Below, piece by piece: positions 21,475 through 28,936 of a stretch of 28,936 bases of DNA. The notes below the pieces were generated by a model. That model had not been told where the DNA came from, did not search any database, and was given only the letters and a program-made list of their open reading frames with translations. This DNA is from JTS-RE9 sp964649195 (GTDB lineage Bacteria > Planctomycetota > Phycisphaerae > Phycisphaerales > Phycisphaeraceae), in contig CAZYPK010000053.1 in NCBI GenBank assembly GCA_964649195.1, positions 1-28,936 on the forward strand, in the 5' to 3' direction. The stretch's first letter is position 1, and each line of letters starts with the position of its first letter. A program made the translations under genes and the position numbers.

Positions 21475-23685
21475 TCAGAACTTGATCTCCACGCCCAGCA
21501 CGAAGTTCCGTCCCGGCTGATTCACGCCCGAGCCGTGTACGCGGTAGTCTTCGTTGGTGATGTTCTCGACCGCCGCCGTGAGCGTGACATCGGGCGTGAT
21601 GCGGATGCCGCCGCGGATTGAAGCGACGCCGTAGCTCTCATGGCCGCCCGGCGGAATGCGCTGCGTGTCGGCCATGTCGCCCAGCGACAGCATGTTGGCG
21701 TTGTCCACCATCTGCACCGTGCCTTCGACCCACCATTTGCGGTCGGTCGAGTCGAACCGCAGACCGATCAGGCCGGTCAGAGGCATCGTGCGGGTGAGCG
21801 TGTCCTCGAAACCGGAAGTGGGGTCGGTCAGATCGCTGAAGGCGTCCACGCGGCTTTCCACCCAGGCGACGTTGCCGAAGAGGGTGAAGTTGGGGTGGAA
21901 CCGCCACCAGGCTTCGAGTTCGACGCCGTGAACGAAACCGTCGCCGGAGTTGGTGGCCTGCACGATCTGGTTGCCGCTGCCGCCGTCGATCTGGCCGGTG
22001 GGGGTGCGGATGATCATGTCGTCGATGATGGTGTAGAAATAGGCGACCTGTCCGCCCCAGTTCTGCTCGCGGACTTTCAGGCCCAGCTCGAAGCTGATGT
22101 AGTATTCGGGATCGAGACCCAGCGCGGGGATTTCGAGCACGCCCGATCCGGAGGTTCGGTTGGAGGAGACATCCGAAAGATTGGGGGCGCGGAAGCCCTG
22201 GGAGACGCCGCCGAAGATGTTGACCTTGTCGGGAATGATGCTGTAGATCGCGCGGGCCGAGGCGACGAAGGCGGAGTATTCATCATCCAGGCTGATGACC
22301 GGCCCGGTGACGGGTTGGTTGGGATCGCCGATGACGCGGCCGGCATCGAGCTTGGCGTAGGTGTATCGTCCGCCCAGAACGACATCCAAACGGTCCGTCA
22401 GCGGGATGGTGTCCTGAAGGTAGATGCCCAGGATGTCGTAGGAGGAATCATCGCCGACGGGACCTTGAATGAAGCTGCCGGTGACGTTGGATCGGCGTTC
22501 GAAGCTGTTCACGTTGTCGTGGTAATACTCCAGACCGTAGGCCAGCCGGCCGATGGGCGTGGGTGTTTCCATGTGAAGAAAGAAGCCGAAGGTGCCGACC
22601 TCGAATCCCGCCCGGCGATCGCTGGCGCCGACGATGCGATGCTCCACTTCATCCTGCTCATGCCAGGAGATGCCGGTGCTCAGCTTGTCGAAGAACATGT
22701 CCTGCACATTCTCGGCATGCAGTTGAATGTAAAAAAGCTCCCGGTTCTGATCGAGGTCGCGCTGCACATCGGTGCCCAGCGCGGTCCCCTCGAAGCTCTT
22801 GGAAAAAGTGGTCGAGTGCCAGCGGGGGACGTTGTTCTGCTGCACGCGCTGATAGGCGAAGACGAGGCGCGTGTCGGGATTGAAGAAATACTCGCCCTTG
22901 AAGTCGGCATCCCACTCGTCGTAGCCGGTGTCATCCATCTTGCCGGTGCCGTGGCCTCCGCGGGTGTCGCCGAACCACTGGCCGGTCGCCCCGAAGTGGA
23001 AGCCGAAGGTCTCATCGACGGTCAGGCTGGTCTCGGCGTGGATGGTGTGCGACTTCTCGGCGGAGGAGACGCGGTAATAGACGGAGGATTCCACATTGAC
23101 GCCCGTGCCGTAGGTGTGCGGCGACTTGGTGATGGCGTTGAGCGTGCCGCCGATGGCGTCCGATCCGTAGAGCACGGAGCTTGGGCCTTTCACCAGCTCC
23201 AGATGTCCGACGGAATGGATATCGACGGTGGACCAGTATTGGTTGGGACCGTCGCGGAAGACGGAGTTGTTCAGGCGGATGCCGTCGATGAGGAAGAGCG
23301 TGCGGAAACCGGTGAAGCCCCGCATGAAGGGGGATGATTGTCCGGGGCCGGTGCGCTGCACCATGACGCCTGGCGTGTAGGCGAGGGCTTCGGAGAGCGA
23401 GCGGTAGGCGCGGTCGTGCAGTTCCTGCTCGCCGACGTATTCGATGGTGAACGGCGACTTGAAGGCCGGCTGCGCCGAGCGCGAGGCGGTGACGATGATG
23501 GGGTTGTCCGCATCACCCTCCGCTGTTCCGGCAACAGGCTCAACCTCGGCCGGCGCCCCCGGGGCCGGGGGCGCGACGGATTCATCCGCGCCGGCTGTCG
23601 GAGAAAGCGAACCTGTCCCGAACATGAACGCGATCAACAGGCAGAAGCGCAACGACAGCGCACGATGTGAAATCGCCTTGGTCAT
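21475..23685 (-). CDS. TonB-dependent outer-membrane receptor
   Basis: A 736-residue outer-membrane receptor from ATG at 23685, which has AGGGAG seven bases upstream; the frame extends further upstream but through leader sequence. Signal peptide about 1-32 (hydrophobic FCLLIAFMFG, cleavage near TAGA). A TonB-box-like NPIIVTASR precedes the plug (TPGVMVQRTGPGQSSPFMRGF, DGIRLNNSVFRDGPNQYW, LELVKGPSSVLYGSDAIGG). The beta-barrel includes GFRAPNLSDV, similar to the FRAP/NPNL signature of haem and haemoglobin receptors, and ends in Phe as outer-membrane proteins do. Ligand uncertain: haem, siderophore or vitamin B12 type. No cobalamin riboswitch is recognised upstream. Confidence 0.93.
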   Translation of the reverse strand: MTKAISHRALSLRFCLLIAFMFGTGSLSPTAGADESVAPPAPGAPAEVEPVAGTAEGDADNPIIVTASRSAQPAFKSPFTIEYVGEQELHDRAYRSLSEALAYTPGVMVQRTGPGQSSPFMRGFTGFRTLFLIDGIRLNNSVFRDGPNQYWSTVDIHSVGHLELVKGPSSVLYGSDAIGGTLNAITKSPHTYGTGVNVESSVYYRVSSAEKSHTIHAETSLTVDETFGFHFGATGQWFGDTRGGHGTGKMDDTGYDEWDADFKGEYFFNPDTRLVFAYQRVQQNNVPRWHSTTFSKSFEGTALGTDVQRDLDQNRELFYIQLHAENVQDMFFDKLSTGISWHEQDEVEHRIVGASDRRAGFEVGTFGFFLHMETPTPIGRLAYGLEYYHDNVNSFERRSNVTGSFIQGPVGDDSSYDILGIYLQDTIPLTDRLDVVLGGRYTYAKLDAGRVIGDPNQPVTGPVISLDDEYSAFVASARAIYSIIPDKVNIFGGVSQGFRAPNLSDVSSNRTSGSGVLEIPALGLDPEYYISFELGLKVREQNWGGQVAYFYTIIDDMIIRTPTGQIDGGSGNQIVQATNSGDGFVHGVELEAWWRFHPNFTLFGNVAWVESRVDAFSDLTDPTSGFEDTLTRTMPLTGLIGLRFDSTDRKWWVEGTVQMVDNANMLSLGDMADTQRIPPGGHESYGVASIRGGIRITPDVTLTAAVENITNEDYRVHGSGVNQPGRNFVLGVEIKF

Positions 23686-23923
23686 CAAATGCTCCCTGAA
23701 AAAGAATGTTTCGCAGCCCGTCCAGAGTTGCGACGACCACCCTTTTAAGCGATGCCCGATCGCCCCGGCAAATTTTGCAGGTTCAAACAAAAGGGAGTTG
23801 TTCACCTCCGCGAACGGAGAAAATTCCCGAATCACCGCACGCCCAAGCCGCTCGCGGCTTCGCTCCCCCTTCTTCATCGGCGTAGCAATGGTTCACGACA
23901 TGCGCCGGTGATTCAGGTTTCAC
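23686..23923. other. Leader of the TonB receptor gene, with one palindrome copy
   Basis: This gap contains a short hairpin (CTCCG-CGAA-CGGAG, about 23806-23819), the dispersed GCCGCTCGCGGC palindrome (23847-23858) and AT-rich runs. No gene, clear promoter or known riboswitch is visible. Confidence 0.5.
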
Positions 23924-25072
23924 TCACCACGAAAGACCTTCAGGCAGCTCGTTGAGATTCTCGCAGCCGTGTTCGGTGACGATGACCATGTCCTCCACGC
24001 GGATGCCGCCGATCGCCTTGGAGTAAAGGCCCGGCTCAATGGTGACCGCATCACCCACCAGCAGCGGCGGGCCGCCCCTGGCCAGCAGCGGAGGCTCGTG
24101 AACATCCAGCCCGATGCCGTGGCCGGTGCCATGCGTCATGGCGCAGTGCGTGACGGGTGCATCAGCGGGAGGCAGGCCCATCGCGTAACCATGTTTGCGG
24201 ATGACGGCCGCGGTCGCCTCGTGTACCGCTTCACCGGTCACCCCCGCGCGCACGGCGGCAATCGCGGCGGCTTTCGCTTGGACCACGGCCGCGTGCATGC
24301 GCTTGAGCGTGTCGCTGATGTCGCCATGCACCACCGTGCGGGTGCAGTCGCCGTTGTAGAAAGTCGCGCGGTTTCTGGGGAAAATATCGACGATGACGGG
24401 TTCGCCGGTGCGCAGCTCGCCGTGGCCGTGGTCGTGGCAGTCGCCGCCGACGGGGCCGCCGGCGATGATGCTCATCGGGTTGGCGTAGCCGCGTTCGAGA
24501 AGAAAGATGTCGATGGCGCTGCGCACGCGCTCGCTGGTGAGCGGCGCTCGTTCGTGCATGAGCACGCCATCATGCCGCGCCGTTGAACGGGCGATCATCT
24601 CGCAGGCCATGCGCATCGCCGCTTCGGTGGCCGCCTGCGCCTCGCGCAGCCACTGGATTTCCTGCGTGTCCTTCATTCGCCGATCGAGCACGCCCATGTC
24701 GGGATCGCAGACCACCTCGATGCCGGCCTTCTTCAACTCATGGGCGAAGATCAAAGGCAAGGTGCGATCGGCGGTGATGCTCGGAACCTTGCGTTGCCGC
24801 AGACACTCCGCGACCGCCTGCGCCGTGGCCGTCTCCCGATCGCCGGACAACCCGCCTGCCGGCTCGAAGTCAGCCGGGCAATGCACGACATCGGCCCGCG
24901 CCTGCTTGCGGGCACGTTCCATCTCGATGTCGCGGATGATCAGCAGCGACTGTTTCTTTTCATCAAGCGATGCGAACTCCAGAATCGCAGCGGGATCGCC
25001 CACGCTGAACCGCAGCCTGCGATAGAGCGAGTAATTCGACTGCGGAATGCCGGCCATGAGGGTTGCGTTCAT
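23924..25072 (-). CDS. M24-family metallopeptidase (Xaa-Pro aminopeptidase-like)
   Basis: A 382-residue pita-bread metallopeptidase from ATG at 25072; the frame is open to 25138. The N-terminal creatinase-like domain spans about 1-135 and the catalytic domain 140-382. All five metal ligands are present: Asp229 (VDIFPR), Asp242 (NGDCTRT), His318 (HGTGHGIG), Glu346 (TIEPG) and Glu360 (RVEDM). It should remove N-terminal residues before proline from peptides in the cytoplasm; no signal peptide is seen. It is a single gene between the TonB receptor (same strand) and a divergent secreted-protein gene. A CCGTTCGCC palindrome lies about 70 bases upstream. Which start is used (25072 or 25057) is uncertain. 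Confidence 0.9.
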   Translation of the reverse strand: MNATLMAGIPQSNYSLYRRLRFSVGDPAAILEFASLDEKKQSLLIIRDIEMERARKQARADVVHCPADFEPAGGLSGDRETATAQAVAECLRQRKVPSITADRTLPLIFAHELKKAGIEVVCDPDMGVLDRRMKDTQEIQWLREAQAATEAAMRMACEMIARSTARHDGVLMHERAPLTSERVRSAIDIFLLERGYANPMSIIAGGPVGGDCHDHGHGELRTGEPVIVDIFPRNRATFYNGDCTRTVVHGDISDTLKRMHAAVVQAKAAAIAAVRAGVTGEAVHEATAAVIRKHGYAMGLPPADAPVTHCAMTHGTGHGIGLDVHEPPLLARGGPPLLVGDAVTIEPGLYSKAIGGIRVEDMVIVTEHGCENLNELPEGLSW

Positions 25073-25142
25073 GATCCAATCGTAAAGCCTGTCGATGAAA
25101 GAGCAAGACAACACCTGGGCCGTGCAGGGCAAACGCATTTAG

Positions 25143-25162
25143 CCGTTCGCCTTGGCGAACGG
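25143..25162. repeat. CCGTTCGCC-TT-GGCGAACGG palindrome
   Basis: A nine-base-pair perfect palindrome preceded by TTTAG, upstream of the M24 peptidase gene. A second copy at 28826-28843, also preceded by TTTAG, stands upstream of the CPBP gene. It may be an operator or a dispersed repeat. The rest of the 25073-25418 gap holds only AT-rich repeat-like sequence (TTGGAGATTGTTTGAG, similar to 17088-17105) and no clear promoter. Confidence 0.7.
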
Positions 25163-25418
25163 AGTATTGGATGGCCTTTGGAATTGGAGATTGTTTGAGA
25201 TTTGGCGATTGCCATTTGTGATTTCAGGCCGCACATCAACCAACAATTAAACGGTCCTGGCGCCGCGTGTCGGCCCAATTGCAATATTTTCAGTCGATAG
25301 GACGATGTGTTACTTTCTCACTTATTCAAGTGGGACAACATCGGGGCATGGATGCGCCGTCCGCCGCCGGTGTCCGGTCTCGGCTTGTGTCAGTATCAAC
25401 TTCACCAAGGGAGCCGCC

Positions 25419-27689
25419 ATGTTGCGACAACATTGGATCGCTGTTTCATTGATCATGGTCGTGCTGTTCGCCGGCTCCGCCCGGGCGAAGGTCACGGATG
25501 AGGAGATTCAGCGGGCCATCAACAAACTGAAGCAGTATTTCTACAAGAACATGAACGCCCAGGGCACGTGGGAGCATCTCTATTCATACAGGGCGGGGCA
25601 CGAAATACCCAACAAGGGCGGCGCCACCGCCCTGGTGACGCTCGCGCTGCTCTACGCCGGCGAGACGCCGCAGAATCCCGCCCTGGCGCCGACGATGAAA
25701 TACCTGCGCACCGAGCCGATGCCCGGCTGCTATTCACGATCGTTCCGCGTCCACATCTGGGCCCATCTGCCCGATGAATACCTTCCGAATCTCAAGGCCG
25801 ATGTGGACTGGCTGATGAATGTATCCAACACGGACCTGACCTTTCCACACCCGGTCGTCGGCGAACTGGAAAACAACATTGATGCCGCCACCGGCAAACG
25901 CAAGGCGCCTGTCTATTACGACAACAGCATCACCCAATACGGACACCTGGCCATCTGGGAGGCGCTCAAGCGCGATGTGCAACTGCCCTACCTGGTCTTT
26001 CAGCAGATGTCCGACTATTGGCTTCGCGCCCAGGGCGCCGATGGCGGATGGGGATACAAGGACAACGCCGCAGGGCTGGAGGACGCCTACGGGTCGATGA
26101 CCGCGGCAGGGGTCACCTGTCTGATCATCGCCCAGCAAGGCCTGCACCGAACGATGCACACGCCGGACCCGAAGATCACCAAGGCCATCGACAAGGGAAT
26201 CCAATGGCTCGACAGGAAGTTCGACGGCATCCGCTGCGTGGGCAACAACAGCGACCGCCGCAACTATGACATCTACTACACCGTCTGCCTCGAGCGGGCC
26301 GCACTGGCCGGCGGCACCTCCACGCTCAACGGCAAGGACTGGTTCCGCGAATGTGCCGCGCAGATCGTGGAGAAAGTCATGAAATCACCCGACGGCAATG
26401 TCAACGGAAGCATGCAGGTGGCCGACTCCGCCTTCGCCCTCATGTTTCTGGCGCGTGGCCGGGTCCCGGTATGGGCCAACAAGATTCAAGTGCCCGACCT
26501 CAAGTGGAATCAACATCCCAATGACATGTTCTTCCTGACGAACCATATATCCCACCGCCGGGAATCAGAGGTCAACTGGCAGATCGTCCCCCTGGACAAG
26601 GACCCCGATGACTGGCTCCAGGCGCCGCTCTCCTACCTCTCGTTGCCGGAAGAACTGAAACTCACCGACCGGCAAAAGAAGAACCTCAAGAAATATATGG
26701 ATCAGGGCGGCATGCTCGTCTGCAATCCGCACGAGAAGAGCGGGCCGGCCTTCGCCAACTCCGTCAAAAAACTCGCGGCGGAGTTCTATCCCGAACACCA
26801 ATGGAGAACGCTCCCCAAACAACATCCGCTTTTCACCGCCCTGCATCGCATCGAGCAACCCGAACGGCTGAACATCGCCGGCGTTTCCAACGGCGCCCGC
26901 GAGTTGATCCTGATGCTGGGCAGCGATGTCGGCTACCAGTGGCAGGCGGATGCGAAACAGAAAGGCCCCAACTGGGAGCTGGCGATGAATCTGTTCAGCG
27001 TCGCCACCAACAAGGGCGAGCTGCGCAATCGACTCGTGCCGGCGTTCGAGCCGCGCAGCAATCGCAAGTCCGAAGGTGACGTGACGGTCGGCCGGGCAAA
27101 GTATGTCGGCAACTGGCGTCCCGAGGCGCTGAGCTGGGAACGATTGGGCCATTCGTTCTTCAATCGCACCGGACTTTCGATCAGGACGCAGGATGTCGAT
27201 CTTGCGGACCTGGGAAGCAGCAAACTGAAACTGATTCACCTGGCCGGCACCGACCCGATCAAGCTCAGCGCCGAGCAGATTGGTGCGATCAAACAATATA
27301 CGGAGAATGGCGGAACCATACTGATTGAAACCGTCGGCGGCCTCGGGCAATTCTCACTGGCCGTGGAGGACCAGCTCTCCCAGGCCCTGGGCAAGACGGC
27401 CGGCCCGCTTGGCCGAAGCTACAACATCATCAGCGGGGAAGGCCTCGCCAACGGATACAACTGTTCCCAGATCGACTGGCGCTGGCGCACCGCCCAGGTC
27501 ATGAAGCCGGGCCCGTCGCCGCGACTGAGCGGAATGCTGGTCAATGGCTCGCCCGGAATACTGTTCTCCCACGAAGACCTGACCACGGGCGTGATGGGCA
27601 TACGCCAGTGGCAACTGATGGGATACAGTCACGAAAGTTCGGTCCGCCTGATGACGAATGTTGTGTTGTCCGCGAACAAGGGGAAGTGA
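25419..27689 (+). CDS. Secreted terpenoid-cyclase-toroid protein with DUF4159-like C-terminus
   Basis: A 756-residue exported protein. ATG at 25419 has AGGGAG six bases upstream and gives a clear signal peptide (MLRQHWIAVSLIMVVLFAGSARA). Residues about 25-390 form alpha/alpha-toroid repeats of the prenyltransferase/squalene-cyclase fold (GGATALVTLALLYAG, TQYGHLAIWEAL, QGADGGWGYKDN, MTAAGVTCLIIAQQG); the cyclase DxDD motif is not seen, so it is probably a binding or structural toroid. Residues about 430-756 resemble DUF4159, with two similar Rossmann-like segments (KKYMDQGGMLVC and KQYTENGGTILIE). This architecture is familiar from planctomycetes and is of unknown function. It is a single gene on this strand, diverging from the peptidase. 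Confidence 0.85.
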   Translation: MLRQHWIAVSLIMVVLFAGSARAKVTDEEIQRAINKLKQYFYKNMNAQGTWEHLYSYRAGHEIPNKGGATALVTLALLYAGETPQNPALAPTMKYLRTEPMPGCYSRSFRVHIWAHLPDEYLPNLKADVDWLMNVSNTDLTFPHPVVGELENNIDAATGKRKAPVYYDNSITQYGHLAIWEALKRDVQLPYLVFQQMSDYWLRAQGADGGWGYKDNAAGLEDAYGSMTAAGVTCLIIAQQGLHRTMHTPDPKITKAIDKGIQWLDRKFDGIRCVGNNSDRRNYDIYYTVCLERAALAGGTSTLNGKDWFRECAAQIVEKVMKSPDGNVNGSMQVADSAFALMFLARGRVPVWANKIQVPDLKWNQHPNDMFFLTNHISHRRESEVNWQIVPLDKDPDDWLQAPLSYLSLPEELKLTDRQKKNLKKYMDQGGMLVCNPHEKSGPAFANSVKKLAAEFYPEHQWRTLPKQHPLFTALHRIEQPERLNIAGVSNGARELILMLGSDVGYQWQADAKQKGPNWELAMNLFSVATNKGELRNRLVPAFEPRSNRKSEGDVTVGRAKYVGNWRPEALSWERLGHSFFNRTGLSIRTQDVDLADLGSSKLKLIHLAGTDPIKLSAEQIGAIKQYTENGGTILIETVGGLGQFSLAVEDQLSQALGKTAGPLGRSYNIISGEGLANGYNCSQIDWRWRTAQVMKPGPSPRLSGMLVNGSPGILFSHEDLTTGVMGIRQWQLMGYSHESSVRLMTNVVLSANKGK

Positions 27690-27751
27690 TTGCCGACTGT
27701 TCCATCGGATCAATGCCGTATAAAACCACGAAATCAGGAGATGCGATCCGG

Positions 27752-27936
27752 AAACCTGAGTTTCGGCTAAGCCCCGCCCGGAAGAGCGCGGGCCAAAGCG
27801 TGTCCAATGAACAGAGGATCAAGAGTCTGAAAGATGAATCAGACCGACAATCGAGTTGTGGTTCGTCAACGGGCCGCGAATCGAACGCCCCTTGGCCCGC
27901 GCCCTTCCGGGCGGGGCTTAGCCGAAGCTCAGGTTT
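27752..27936. repeat. 45-base inverted repeat between convergent genes
   Basis: Arm 27752-27796 and the reverse complement of 27892-27936 match at all but about two positions (AAACCTGAG, TTCGGCTAAGCCCCGCCCGG, GCGCGGGCCAA). The 95-base centre has no gene. The element separates the + strand toroid gene from the - strand CPBP gene and could be a bidirectional terminator or a mobile miniature element. The CPBP stop codon (27931-27929) lies in the right arm. Confidence 0.88.
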
Positions 27937-28792
27937 GCAACATTCCCAGCCCGACGTTGGCGGCGTTGAACAGCACATGCACGATGATGCAGGGCCACAG
28001 CGAGCGGTGGGTTTCGTAGAGCCAGCCGAGGATCAGGCCGAGGATGAACAGGCCGGGCAGCGCGTGCCAACTGACGCCCTGCATATGGATGAGCGAAAAG
28101 AGGGCGCCGGCGATGATGATGATCAGCCATCGCCGGGCTGTTCCGAGCAGGTCGAGCAAGGCCGATTGCACGAGGCCGCGGAAGATCACCTCTTCGAGCA
28201 GCGGGGCGATGACGACGGCGGAGAGAATGATCAAACCTTTGGCGACGCCATCCTCCGATTCGAGCAGCGCCTTGAGCAGTTCGTGCGCCACCGTGGGCGT
28301 CTCCATCTCCAGCCGGCGGCTGAGTTCCCCCATCAGCGATGAGGCGCCCGTGACCATCGGCATGGCGGCGAGAAAGGCGAGCAGGCCGGCGAGGAGAACG
28401 GGGCCATGCGGCTTTGTGAAACCGAAAGAGGTAAAACTCCCCGGCACACCGGCGAGCCTGTAACAGATGAAAAGCGCCACCGGCAACTGCGTGGCGAGTT
28501 GCCCCAGCAGCGCGGTGATCGCCAGTCGCATCGGGTCCGTCGGTGCATCGGGTGCGGGCGCCTCACCATATCCCGCCAGTTCCAGCAGCGGCGAAAAGAG
28601 CAGCGCCACGCCGGCCAGCAGAATCCAGAAGCCGATGAAGAGATCGAGAAATCGAAGCGGTGTGACGCGCGGTTCGATGCGATCAAAATGCGAGGGCCGC
28701 AGGTGGCCGCGCAGGAGGAAGATGATCAGCGTCAGCGCCGCCGCGATCGGCGAAAGCAGATATTCGAGGATTTGCAGCAGCGTTGCGTTCAT
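27929..28792 (-). CDS. CPBP-family intramembrane metalloprotease
   Basis: A 287-residue membrane protein of the CAAX protease/bacteriocin-processing (Abi) family. The three signature motifs are complete: Glu200-Glu201 and Arg205 in EEVIFRG, His236 in FSLIHMQG, and His272 with Asn276 in HVLFNA. At least six to eight hydrophobic segments are visible, for example 12-28, 49-71, 131-150, 186-200, 222-236 and 245-260. It may cleave within the membrane; the substrate is unknown. Its last codons (CAAACC then TGA) lie in an inverted-repeat arm. The start has no strong Shine-Dalgarno motif. Confidence 0.9.
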   Translation of the reverse strand: MNATLLQILEYLLSPIAAALTLIIFLLRGHLRPSHFDRIEPRVTPLRFLDLFIGFWILLAGVALLFSPLLELAGYGEAPAPDAPTDPMRLAITALLGQLATQLPVALFICYRLAGVPGSFTSFGFTKPHGPVLLAGLLAFLAAMPMVTGASSLMGELSRRLEMETPTVAHELLKALLESEDGVAKGLIILSAVVIAPLLEEVIFRGLVQSALLDLLGTARRWLIIIIAGALFSLIHMQGVSWHALPGLFILGLILGWLYETHRSLWPCIIVHVLFNAANVGLGMLQT

Positions 28793-28825
28793 CGGCGGTG
28801 ATCATACATGCGGCCCGTCTTTAGC

Positions 28826-28843
28826 CGTTCGCCTAGGCGAACG
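28826..28843. repeat. CGTTCGCC-TA-GGCGAACG palindrome
   Basis: An eight-base-pair palindrome preceded by TTTAG, the second copy of the element at 25143-25162, about 34 bases before the CPBP start. Confidence 0.7.
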
Positions 28844-28881
28844 AAGCGCGTGATGGTTCATTTCGCTTTGATCACTGCGCC

Positions 28882-28936
28882 GGGTGGCTGGGGCTGAGGC
28901 TCTGCGAAGCCCCGGCTCCCCTTGCCGGGGCTTCGC
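28882..28936. repeat. GGGTGGCTGGGGCTGAG element, cut by the window edge
   Basis: The left arm at 28882-28915 matches 21277-21314. CCGGGGCTTCGC at the very end of the window is the beginning of the inverted arm, so the element probably continues outside. Confidence 0.75.

Noticed and set aside
21640..23337. Long + strand open frame of 565 residues
   Set aside because: Antisense to the TonB receptor gene, which has plug, barrel and signal peptide features.
23686..23923. Cobalamin or other riboswitch before the TonB receptor gene
   Set aside because: No conserved B12-box or comparable core could be found by eye.
27608..28342. A + strand frame of 244 residues after the toroid gene
   Set aside because: It crosses the 45-base inverted repeat and lies antisense to the CPBP gene; no domain.

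Overview
The window is a GC-rich bacterial chromosome segment. Zinc-ribbon membrane proteins, a terpenoid-cyclase-toroid/DUF4159 secreted protein, an OleA/OleB pair beside a PUFA-synthase-like megasynthase, and a very high load of short intergenic repeats together suggest a planctomycete, possibly Phycisphaerae. That placement is inference; no rRNA or other phylogenetic marker is present.

Layout. (1) 2-10260, + strand: a two-gene Pfa-like iterative lipid synthase. The first gene enters the window from the left and shows two ACPs, KR and a PKS-type DH. The second is KS-CLF-AT-DH-DH. (2) 10291-13080, +: a small zinc-ribbon membrane protein, then OleA (head-to-head acyl condensation) and OleB (alpha/beta hydrolase of the olefin pathway). 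OleC and OleD are not in the window. (3) 13487-17013, +: a sugar-acid dehydratase (IlvD/Edd family) and a DapA-family lyase, probably a pentonate route, with an overlapping pair of small genes between them (one retropepsin-like). (4) 17139-21474, - strand: a small Cys-rich protein, a candidate small RNA with its own promoter and terminator, a ROK kinase, gatA and gatC. (5) 21475-25072, -: a TonB-dependent receptor and an M24 peptidase. (6) 25419-27689, +: the secreted toroid/DUF4159 protein. (7) 27929-28792, -: a CPBP membrane protease.

Functional reading. The synthase would build a (poly)unsaturated acyl chain on tandem ACPs, and OleA next door could join two such chains into a long ketone or hydrocarbon precursor. 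Linkage of a Pfa-like synthase to oleA-oleB without oleC/oleD is the main biological hypothesis here.

The most striking structural feature is the repeats. Families of tandem heptamers (ACACCCG, GAAATCC, GGAACTC, GTTCCAT) and octamers (GCACGAAG, CAGGAAAG) occur between genes and also, in frame, as inter-domain linkers of both megasynthases. Palindromic elements are equally common. Several genes start or stop inside such repeats (oleB, gatC, the CPBP gene, the second synthase gene), so repeat insertion appears to have remodelled coding sequence here.
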